From the NCBI GenBank assembly GCA_028554795.2, contig CM068839.1:89314182-89378181 (forward strand): a stretch of DNA of 64,000 nt. Reading direction: 5' to 3'. This DNA comes from Sinohyriopsis cumingii (Eukaryota > Mollusca > Bivalvia > Unionida > Unionidae). Positions 56,040 to 64,000 of the stretch are shown here, piece by piece. The notes under the pieces were generated by a model that was not told where the DNA came from, did no database searches, and was given only the letters and a program-made list of their open reading frames with translations. The number at the start of each line of letters is the position of its first letter. Position 1 is the stretch's first letter. The translations under genes and the position numbers were made by a program.

Positions 56040-56710
56040 TTACTTGTTCATGTTCAAACCTATTGGTGTCAGAAAATGATTTGATTTTTTTTTCTCAATG
56101 AAAAATTTATTCTTCTCGTCTATATAATGTAAATCTTTAATGTATAATAACCTAGGATGTCTTGTGCCATCAAGCTTAGTAACATAATAAGTTATATCAG
56201 CTATGTTCCATGTATGAGTTTTTTTATACTCTAGAAGTTGCATAAATATTTCTTATCTGTGAGGAAATCATCTCGTTTTGGTTCAGGTAGTCCTTGATAA
56301 ACGGGTGGTATCTCTGGCCATCCTAACACACTTCGGATCGATGATTGATATATATCTAAAGCATAATCTAGAGAGTTTATTTCTATCGCGGCTGATAATG
56401 TTGGTTTGTGAACAGTGATAGCAGGGTATGTTCTCTTCCAATAATAGACTTAATTCTGCGCTGGAATTCATCATTGATTTGTTCAGTTTGATAACTGGGA
56501 ATTCCAACAGCTTGCCAATCGGGAGTTCCATTGGGTTGATTTTTGTACAAAAATGCCAGAGAATTATTTCCCGGCAACCCACCGAATGAATTTAATATTT
56601 GGCCAACTATGATATACTCGTAATTGTGCTAGCACTATTTCTTTCGCTGGAATTGCAGTTGGAAAGTTAACACTAAATTCAGGATTAGTTGAGCTTACTG
56701 ATATCATGGT
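56040..56710 (-). pseudogene. Viral fossil: penton-like or minor structural protein remnant
   Basis: Segments read EFSVNFPTAIPAKEIVLAQL then VYHSWPNI at the N-terminus (about 56690-56600). Further pieces are FQRRIKSIIGREHT, LSAAIEINSLDYALDIY and SIRSVLGWPE (about 56470-56310), and after another break a fragment at 56243-56040. The N-terminal pattern (a beta-rich strand, then 'Y.SWPNI') resembles small jelly-roll proteins encoded beside the capsid genes of Polinton-like elements. There are at least three frame changes. Confidence 0.45.
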
Positions 56711-56749
56711 TTTCTATGGAGTTGTATTAACAACAATCTGCTGTAGTAA

Positions 56750-57260
56750 CTTTTTAACTGTTGACATTATTTATAACCCGTGATTTTAAATCCCGATTTT
56801 TTAAATCGGACATAGATTCTGACACAGTCATTGCCTCATTATAAATCTTATTCATTTCTGTGAACTCAGTATCAGATATTATTCCATCACTAAGACCTGA
56901 TGATATCAACGAAGATAATTTAGAGTTTGCTAGTGTCGCTGCATGCAACTTTATTGTATACATGTAGTTTTGTATTTGCACACATAGATATTTTTTTGGG
57001 CGAAGATATTAAGAATACCAGCAATTGTTGTTGCAGCTGAAACACAAATTGTTATAACTGCTGGTGATGTCATTGTTATTGTTGATAGCACTATGCCTGT
57101 TCCAGCGATAACAGTTGACACCAAATGCACAATTATGTCAACAACAACACGTCTGTGATATTTTTTTACTTTTTCTGTATACTCGTCAATGATATTTTTA
57201 CTTTGGTTTGCGATTCATTTGCTTGATTGTATCTAAAATGTTGAATGTTGATTGGGTGTT
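56750..57260 (-). pseudogene. Viral fossil: small membrane protein remnant
   Basis: It starts near MNTQSTFNILDTIKQMN (about 57260), a hydrophilic N-terminus. Two hydrophobic segments in different frames follow (one includes VITICVSAATTIAGILN, about 57065-57010), then an acidic helical tail LSSLISSGLSDGIISDTEF (about 56915-56860). The 75-codon frame at 56981-56754 is the longest intact part. The layout is that of a virion or membrane-associated accessory protein. Confidence 0.4.
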
Positions 57261-57292
57261 CATTATATTTTAAGTAGGTGGTAGTTTAGCGA

Positions 57293-58130
57293 CTAATTCA
57301 AGACATCAATAATACAACATGGAGTCACCTTTTTCTTCAGGTTCCACCACAAATGTTCCCTCTTGTTTTGATCCAACATAACTAACACACATCCAGTAAA
57401 ATCATTAATTGGATAATGCCGTGGTATTGTGGTGGATATCATAAATGTCGTAGTACCAAGTACTGATAATCTGTATAACCGAGTAACCTCAGCACAATGT
57501 TTAATGAATTTATTAAACATTGACCATAATGTTGATCCAGATGCAACTGTCGGTAAATTTTTTTATGTCAGAAAGCTTAAGGTCGATGACTGGTGGACTT
57601 CCAAAGAATTCATTAATGGTTCTATTTGTGTTTCTAAGCATTTACGTGGGTAGTATAATCAGATCTAAATGCAGTCATTCTGTCATTGATTGTCATTAAC
57701 GAGTTCATCATCGGAATGTTGCTATCATCAACATATTTATTTGTTGCAGCGTCATCGCTTCATTCTTGTTCTCCAAGACCAGTAATTTTATTACTAGTCA
57801 TACTGAGAGAACAAGTCATTGTATCACCTGCGGTTAATAAACAATCATTGATCTCAGTTCTGATCATGTTGTTGTTGCTGTCTACATCTTTTTGTTACCA
57901 CATCATCATCTGATTTTGGTTCTCTCACATTAATAATTGTATTTTTACTCATATTCAGATTGCCATACATAAAATCCCCAATTCTTCTGATACGTCCAGC
58001 AATTTTTCCCAGGATTGGATAGAACTGATTCCTCTGATTTTTTAATTTTACAGTAAACACCACTAAGTTATCTTTGATCACATCTGGAACCCGCAGAATA
58101 ATATCTGTCAACAGGATATTACTGGTCTTT
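57293..58130 (-). pseudogene. Viral fossil: fibre/spike-like protein remnant
   Basis: Two copies of the stem motif typical of trimeric fibres occur: GNLNMSKNTIINVREP followed by SDDDVVTK (about 57975-57890), and CSLSMTSNKITGLGEQE followed by SDDAATNKYVDDS (about 57815-57720). The 'N(L)xMxxNxIxN(V/L)xxPxxxxDAxTKxYVD' pattern is a general feature of phage and viral tail fibres and spikes. After a frame break the C-terminal part (57520-57293) would be the head domain. A stop and at least one frameshift break it near 57870 and 57650. Upstream of it, 58360-58133 (HGDLSEYVTLDEVKDELSN) may be the N-terminus of this or a separate small protein. Confidence 0.55.
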
Positions 58131-58329
58131 AATCATCCTTGTTTATCCTGAAAAGCAACGACTTCATTTTGGTCCACATTTGCAAGACTCCAAAGATTAG
58201 AGAGTTCATCCTTGACCTCATCAAGGGTCACATATTCAGATAAGTCTCCATGCTGAGTCTTACTCAGGCAAGAAGATCTTCCATAAGATCTCTTTAAAAT
58301 GTTGGACAACGTGGTATACTTTTGCATGA

Positions 58330-58653
58330 CTTTATGAGGTAGTATTAGGGACTTTGACACAGCATCGAGTACAGCAATTACTTCATGTCCACATATTAGC
58401 AGATCTTGTCTGTGTTGGTAATGTTGAATACTAGACTGGAGTGTTTATCGTGCTAATATATTTTAAAAATTCTTTTGGTGGAGTCAGTCCATACAAATAA
58501 AAATAAACAATTCCACATTGATCAGTTGCGTATACAACCCAATGAGTACCTGGACTAGAACTTTTATCAAGATTAATGATACCGGTTTCAACACAGTTTG
58601 GTCGTTTTGGTAATTTAATTTTTTAGCAGCATCAAGTAGATCAAAATTTGACA
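58330..58653 (-). pseudogene. Adenain-like cysteine protease remnant (virion maturation protease)
   Basis: In adenoviruses and Polintons this protease cleaves capsid precursors. It begins MSNFDLLDAAKKL (58653). The catalytic-His motif GTHWVVYA lies at 58526-58555, followed by FYLYGLTPPKEF, where the usual acidic residue of the YFDSFG-type motif is lost. The catalytic-Cys motif ICGHEV lies at about 58383-58404. Frame changes occur near 58610 and 58440. The His and Cys residues survive but the gene does not. It lies just downstream of the minor capsid gene, the usual Polinton neighbourhood. Confidence 0.78.
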
Positions 58654-58662
58654 TAGGAAGAA

Positions 58663-59126
58663 TCAGCGAAGTGTTCCTGTTAGTCTCAGACTTTTTCCAT
58701 ACCAATGAGGGGTTCCTGGTAATCTTAGACCATTTCCCATTGTTTTAGAAGTCTTTATTCCATTTCCTGTTGCTTTCTTTAATGCCATTCCAGCAGCAGT
58801 TCCAACAGCACCAAGTGCAGCTGCTTTTGCAACAGCCAGAGCTGCAGTGGCTATAACCGCTGGTATAGCCTCAGGAAGTGGAAACATACTGCCAGTTTTA
58901 ATTGAATCTTTAATGGCGCTCACAGAAATATTTAATGCCTGTTTTTGATTGTTCGGCATCATTGAAATGCCTGAGTTGACGTTCTGACAATGATAGTTTA
59001 TTTTGACCACCTGTGATCTGATCTTTTTTTTAGTGATATTTTTATTCCAGAGTTCTTTGCTGAATTTGATTGAAGCTTTTTAATTTGACCAGGATTCAGA
59101 CTGACACTAACATGATAATATGACAT
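58663..59126 (-). pseudogene. Viral fossil: pX-like minor capsid protein
   Basis: The N-terminal piece (about 59126-59030) has SVSLNPGQIKKLQS, the 'LxxGQxxKL' signature of Polinton and adenovirus pX-like minor capsid proteins. After a frame change, the main 115-codon frame (59010-58663) carries a hydrophobic, Ala-rich segment (PAVIATAALAVAKAAALGAV), then AGMALKKATGNG and GNGLRLPGTPHW. The stop at 58661 precedes the protease. The lesion between the two halves is near 59020. Confidence 0.6.
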
Positions 59127-59149
59127 TATAAATATCATAAGCGATTTAA

Positions 59150-60480
59150 TTACATGTTTTCTAATGGAGCATCAATAACTCTTATTCATCCACCAACACC
59201 TTCAAGTAGCATTGTTTTGTCTGAGAGTATAACAGCGATTGCTCTGTACTTAGCAATAGCTCCTCTTGTCACACGAGCTTGGAAGTGTATATCAACGACA
59301 GATTGCATGAGTAAGACTAAATGTTGCAGAGAAAAGTAATAAATTGGATACAGCACTGTAAAATCAAGTTGTGATATTTGCAGACCAGAATCAACATTTT
59401 GATCATGTCACATGAATGTCATCAAACGATGATATGCATGTGCAACATGATTATTCTCAAAGTTCAGTATTATGTTCTCAGCTTGTTCTTGATGCTCTTT
59501 TATCCTTAATGAAACTTCAGTAACACTAAGTTTGTCAAATATCATTGGACTGTGTGTTTGTGAGTTTATTCATGTACCATCTTGAAAAGCAACAAATATC
59601 TTGGTGCACAAACACTTTGCTGTGATGCTATATGCTTTGTGAATAAACCATTAATATTTCTTTGAACACTATCTGTGGTCATCATCAACCATGATAATGT
59701 TGATTTACCACCTTGACTCATAAAAGAGAGCAACCTTTGTTCTTTGTCGATTGATGGAGTCATTACTGGCATCCATAATGAAAGTTTTGTCAGTATTATT
59801 TTACCAGCATCACTGATAGAGTGCCAGATTACATCATCATCATCAGCTTTTCTTACAAGTGCAGCTGTATGCTTATCTCCAAAAATAACCTTTCTGACAT
59901 TTATGCAAAATCCAAAGATATGTGACAATGGAATTGCACATGAAAATCATCTGCGACCATCTTTCAGCATTAATCGACGTGCTGCAAATCAAAAGTTGAA
60001 TTCTGGATTAACGTTAATAATCATATTTTCCACATCAGCATCAGTAGTGCCGGCATTATTTCTTGGTTGTCTTATATTATACAGTCTGTTGTCAAGTTGA
60101 TCAAAATTATCTTTGACAATCATCATTGACGGACCAGCTGATCTTGAATAATCATCTAAATATCTTGCTAGACCTAATATCGTTGTGGTAACGTCGACGT
60201 CATTCTGACATATTTCAATATTTCTTCCGTCAATCATGTATATATCACTGTTGAAGATTGCCATAATACCATTATTAACCAAATCAACTCTACTTCTACT
60301 GCAATAAATGATTCAGCAGGTAAAAAATATCTGCTTGTATCCTGAACTTGAAGTTCGATTCATCCACACTGATTTGGCTCTCATGCGTTATAAGAATAAT
60401 ACTGATTATCGCACACAGAATCATCTTTGAGGTCTGGCACATCCATGTCAAATGATGGATCAGATGTACGTTTAAACATA
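59150..60480 (-). pseudogene. Capsid-like protein (probable double jelly-roll major capsid) remnant
   Basis: About 440 codons in several frames. Recognisable pieces are GIMAIFNSDIYMIDGRNIEI (about 60270), FDQLDNRLYNIRQPRNN (about 60100), PLSHIFGFC (about 59935), HTAALVRKADDDDVIW then DAGKIILTKLSLWMP (59890-59770), and a C-terminal part with AYHRLMTFM (about 59425) and VVDIHFQA...AVILSDKTMLL (about 59300-59210). This protein family is common in invertebrate genomes as scattered Polinton-like fossils. I assign capsid from its gene neighbourhood (pX and protease downstream) and beta-rich character, not from a solved structure. Stops lie near 59990 and 59410, with more frame changes near 60300 and 59340. 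Confidence 0.65.
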
Positions 60481-60499
60481 TTATAATTGTTATTGTCTA

Positions 60500-60690
60500 A
60501 CACAAAGACCACTTCCTGCTATCAGACTTGTATTTATATTTTTGTCTTATAGTGGTACACCAGCCAACTCTGCTAGTTTTTTTATTTGCAGCTTGATTGA
60601 TTATTTTACTAACATTTGCAGGCATAACAACAGTGCTGGGTAATTTTACTGGCTGAGGTTTTTGTCATATTAATCATTCTGGTCTGCCCT
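60500..60690 (-). pseudogene. Viral fossil: small basic protein remnant at the right end
   Basis: Short pieces such as VVMPANVSKIINQAA and NTSLIAGSGLC in two frames. They are upstream of the capsid-like gene on the same strand. Too little remains to identify. Confidence 0.3.
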
Positions 60691-60694
60691 TGAT

Positions 60695-60962
60695 TGCAGA
60701 GACACAAAGACACAGTGATCCCATTCAAGAGTGCTAAAACTCACTTATTTCAAACTTAAAGACATAATAATGTTTCCTACCTTAAATATTCTCAGCATGC
60801 TTTTGATGTTTACTAATTTCATGGTGTTTGTTTTTGTTATCAACTCATTATATATGTTTTTTATCTTACAGGTGTTGTCTAATGTTGTAAAGCGCTTAGA
60901 GCTTCTAAAGATTAGGCGCTATACAAAGTCCTCATTATTATTATTATTATTATTATATTAAG
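60695..60962 (+). repeat. LINE or SINE 3' end with (ATT)n tail
   Basis: An early part reads ...PFKSAKTHLFQT, like the last residues of many LINE ORF2 proteins. The 3' end has GTAAAGCGCTTAGAGC, GGCGCTATACAAAGTCC and (ATT)n, a typical invertebrate LINE-derived tail that stops at 60960. Confidence 0.65.
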
Positions 60963-61541
60963 AAGACCTGAGACAAATTGGATTTTTACTGGGATTTTTT
61001 TAGAAAAGTTTATCAATTTGTGGCCCGTATTTTCTTTGAACATATTGCCCTTTAATTGCACCTTTTTAGGCAGGGGTATGTTTTTCATATAGATTCATTT
61101 AAAAAAATTTGTGTTCTAATTGTCCGTTCTGTGGCCTTTTTTCTAGCATTTGAGATGGTTATAGAGGTGATAATTTGTGGTGGCAATATTTTCATCATTC
61201 TCAGCTATGTTAAGATTTGTTTTGAAGTACAGTAGGATCTCATTTGAAAAAAAAAAGACATGGCTCATACACACTATATCACTCAAACTGGTGTGCAAGA
61301 CCCAGAAAAATATTTATAATAATATTGATGCTCAATGAATCAATCTAATGATCACTTGAACTTATTTACTATGTCCTTTGGAGGTTTTAGCTCTAAAGAT
61401 TCAATAGTAAATTTAATTATAGATGTCAAGGCATAATTCACAGCAAACACATGTGGTTCTATGGAAACACAATTTCTTGATTTTATTTACTGTATCATGA
61501 ACATTTTTAACTGATGATAATCCTGTTTTTTTATTTCATAG

Positions 61542-61671
61542 CATTTGGAGTCTCTGTGTTTGCCTTTCTTCTGATCCTGATATATTTCCCAAACAAGCCT
61601 CCCTTGCCACCCAGTGTGTCTGCATCAGTAGAGAGACTGGACTTCTCTTCTGGCTTTAAGCGTCTATTCAG
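61542..61671 (+). CDS. SLC49A4: SLC49A4-like transporter, internal exon d
   Basis: 130-bp exon between ttttatttcatag and TTCAG|GTAAAA. It encodes (A)FGVSVFAFLLILIYFP, then NKPPLPPSVSASVERLD and FSSGFKRLF. A hydrophobic helix followed by YFPxxPPLPPSxxAxxxRL is the most characteristic loop of SLC49A4/DIRC2-type transporters. The entry phase fits exon c (G|CA, Ala) and the exit is phase 2. Downstream exons lie beyond the window. This is the strongest exon of the gene. Confidence 0.82.
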
Positions 61672-62329
61672 GTAAAACAAGTGCCGTAAAGAGCTCTATA
61701 TTCAGTATATTATGTTCAGTAGCCTAGAGTACCCGGTAGGCACTTTATCATAAATCTGTTAGCTACAAGACTGCCTGATTTCCTTATTATGAGTTATTAA
61801 TATATGTAAAATAGATTAAACCCTTTCACCACTAAGTAACTACAAGGGAAAAACTGCCATTCAACATTAAGTAACTTTCAAGATGTTAATAAATGTAGGC
61901 AACCTATTTTCAATGACTTTTATAAATGTCATTTCTTGTAATAGGAATACATATTTGGTACCACTGTAAAGAAGACAAATTCAGGTTTCAGAAAATATTC
62001 TCATAAGCAAGTTTAGTCTCACAGATAATTGTACAGATAAATCAAAAGGTAAGTTAGAGGTAAATTTCACTGTATTCTCTAATAAAATGTTGAATAAAGT
62101 GTTTAAAGAGTAATATGTGGTCTGTATTGATCCATTGTTGTGTTCTTACATGCAATGCTATCTCTAAATTCAAGCAAATCCAAAGGTGTGTTAATGATAT
62201 TTCTACAGGTATTTAAAAACTGAAGTATACAAGGTTTTATGTTCATTTCAATAGAAATAAATATGAAATAAAACATGTTTTAACTGTAAACCAGATTAAT
62301 TTAGCAAAAATTCAAGGCAGTTCATTGGA
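61672..62329. other. Intron, no feature seen
   Basis: AT-rich sequence following the transporter exon. Nothing recognised. Confidence 0.45.
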
Positions 62330-63375
62330 TATCCCTTTTGATTTGTGCGCACTGTGCCACAAAGGTAGGTGTTTATGCAATAAAGTTAATCTGCTGAGGA
62401 CTGGTGTAAAAATTGTCAGTGTAGATGACATAGCCTTTCATTTGCAAAGGTCTTGATAGCTCAGTAACTACTCTGGCTGCCAAACCTAGATTTCTGTTCA
62501 CAAGAGTTCCATTTTTCCCAAGGTAGACCTCAAAGTTGTAGCAAAATGATGACACTACATCTGTAACCACCCATAACTTGATGCCAAACTTGATAGGTTT
62601 GTTTTTCATGTATTCATGTATTGTTTGATTCCAAGTCTACCTTTAAATGGCACCATGGCTTCATCCACAGATATTTCTCTGCTTGGAACATATTCTGACT
62701 TGAATTGCCGATGACAGTGGTCTAATAGGAATCTTATGTTTTGCAATTTGTCACCCTAAAGATTTTGACTGGTATCATCGCTGAAATGCAGGTAGTGTTT
62801 TACCTGGACAAACCTGTCACATGACATAATTTCTCCGAAATTTGATCCAATAACACAGAATTTGTCACTTTTATACCCATACAGTTCATCTCTGTCAAAT
62901 TTTATAACTTCTATTAATATCAACAGGCCATAATACACCTTTATTTCTGATAATGTGACATCAGTCCAAACACCTTTGTGTTGATTTGGGTCAGTCTCTC
63001 GCTTCAGGTGTGTGCTGGTATTTGTAAATCTTGGTATTTCTGAAAATACATAGTCACTATAAAATAGCTGAAAATATTCAAGAGGTGTTCCTGATCCATT
63101 AAATACTTGTGTTGGACCTGCACGCTCGGAAAATGTGTGAATATTACTTTCAGATGGAGATTTTGTCCACAGACAAAATTCAGGTGCCTCATACACATTG
63201 GCGAGTTCATAACCTTCATATTCCTCATTGTCATCACTATCGCCAACAATATCACACCGTTCTTGTTGTATATATTCCCTCTCTTCTTGTTTTATCTTTA
63301 CAAGATTAAAATTGCCAATATTTTCAATTATTTCATCCCCAGATAATTTGATTCATCATCAGATGAGTCTGCCAT
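62330..63375 (-). pseudogene. PiggyBac-type transposase (DDE_Tnp_1_7), broken and truncated
   Basis: It starts MADSSDDESNYLG at 63375, an acidic N-terminus as in PGBD-type proteins. A one-base frameshift follows near 63333. The long frame 63196-62756 carries LYGYKSDKFCVIG and VKHYLHFSDD. The TAG at 62754-62756 interrupts the reading. The first catalytic Asp lies in ISVDEAMVPFKGR (about 62676-62640). A frameshift near 62612 leads into FGIKLWVVTD, and the second Asp lies in YTDNFYTSP (about 62425). The frame stops at 62373. The third catalytic Asp and the Cys-rich C-terminus are missing. No TTAA-flanked inverted ends were identified. It lies in the intron after transporter exon d, in the opposite orientation. 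Confidence 0.85.
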
Positions 63376-63379
63376 TTTG

Positions 63380-64000
63380 GATGTACTTAGGCGACTTCCA
63401 AAGATTTCCATTTATAGATCGGAAAAAAAACCTTTCTTATAAAGAACCTACCTTAAAGTCTGAATGTATCCAAATAGTATAACTATCATATATACTTGCA
63501 TATATGCTAAGGTGTTTCTCTTTAAAACTTTAAAAATTTACCTGATCATTTACCTTTGCACTACTTTGCAAATCCAGTACTCCAAGGCTAAATATATTTG
63601 GCTATTAATGCATAAAGGTGTCTGCTGACATAATTGACAGAATGGTCTTTTGATATAGGGACTGGCATAAATCACATTTGTACCCCAGTTACTAATTCCA
63701 CTTGTGCTAGGTAGCATGCTTTCTTGGGAGATCTTGCAAACTGACATCAAGAATTTCTTTGGAGAAAATTAGAGAAGTTTCTCATCTCAGGGAATTTCAC
63801 TTCATCAGTATTTTTAACTATTTCTCTTTGTATCTGAAACCGTTTTCTATTGATTGTAGAACTGCAACTTTGTCATAAATATATATGTAAATTCTCTTAT
63901 GTTGTTACCTGCATGGGTCACTATTGTATGCATTTAAATAATGTCTACTCAACTACTGTGTATTTTCCAATATAATTGTAGACTTGTAAGTCATGTAGGT
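63380..64000. other. No feature supported
   Basis: AT-rich flank of the piggyBac remnant. A 66-codon minus frame (63750-63550) containing CQLCQQTPLC has no clear identity, although it could be a displaced piece of the transposase's Cys-rich tail. Confidence 0.35.

Larger units (their letters stand above)
49900..60690. mobile_element. Decayed Polinton/Maverick-like endogenous DNA virus
   Basis: About 10.8 kb carries remnants of a Polinton-style gene set: packaging ATPase (-), zinc-ribbon/PLA2 (+), integrase (+), polymerase-helicase (-), penton-like, membrane, fibre-like, protease, minor capsid and capsid-like genes (all -). Every gene has stops or frameshifts, so the element is dead. Two SINEs of one family lie within it (52021-52231 plus, 54997-55244 minus). 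The ends are approximate: neither the terminal inverted repeats nor the 6-bp target duplication expected of Polintons could be located by eye. It lies wholly inside one intron of the SLC49A4-like gene. Confidence 0.8.

Overview
The window is animal nuclear DNA: AT-rich, intron-rich and packed with transposable elements. The mix of tRNA-derived SINEs, an I-type LINE with RNase H, Tx1/L1-like LINEs, hAT MITEs, piggyBac, a Polinton-like element and a ~365-bp satellite points to an invertebrate, most likely a mollusc. That taxonomic call is inference from repeat style, not a marker gene. No rRNA, functional tRNA, CRISPR or bacterial operon was seen.

Host genes. The clearest is a plus-strand MFS transporter gene resembling SLC49A4 (DIRC2). 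Four exons (40604-40658, 43214-43266, 47416-47475, 61542-61671) have consensus splice sites and compatible phases. Possible pieces of other genes are a Cys-rich terminal exon at 1-183 (+), a terminal exon with a C-terminal membrane segment at 10024-10167 (-), an unrecognised 154-codon ORF at 39456-39920, and two promoter-like CpG/NRF1-type regions near 13.0-13.9 kb and 30.0-31.1 kb.

Repeats, left to right. A nearly full-length but broken I-superfamily LINE (ORF1 3296-4732, ORF2 4820-8640) carries duplicated 3' tail units. A reverse-oriented Tx1/L1-like LINE (about 14.6-19.2 kb) is interrupted by a candidate hAT MITE. Beside it lies a hAT MITE with a perfect 8-bp target duplication. Two related blocks (20.06-22.4 and 32.7-34.7 kb) each join a tRNA-derived SINE to a ~365-bp tandem array. 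The units correspond one to one between blocks, except that one unit was lost in the second. A 407-bp MITE with 58-bp inverted repeats, LINE remnants, a second Tx1-like cluster (27.25-29.75 kb) and a foldback element (36.07 kb) complete this part.

The main discovery candidate is a decayed Polinton/Maverick-like endogenous DNA virus at about 49.9-60.7 kb, inside the 14.07-kb intron between the last two transporter exons. It retains recognisable remnants of a packaging ATPase, a zinc-ribbon/phospholipase-A2-like protein, a retroviral-type integrase, a family B DNA polymerase apparently joined to a superfamily 1 helicase, a capsid-like protein family, a pX-like minor capsid protein, an adenain-like cysteine protease, a fibre-like protein and small membrane or penton-like proteins. 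All are broken by stops and frameshifts, and a SINE with 11-bp target duplications interrupts the polymerase. A broken piggyBac transposase follows at 62.3-63.4 kb.
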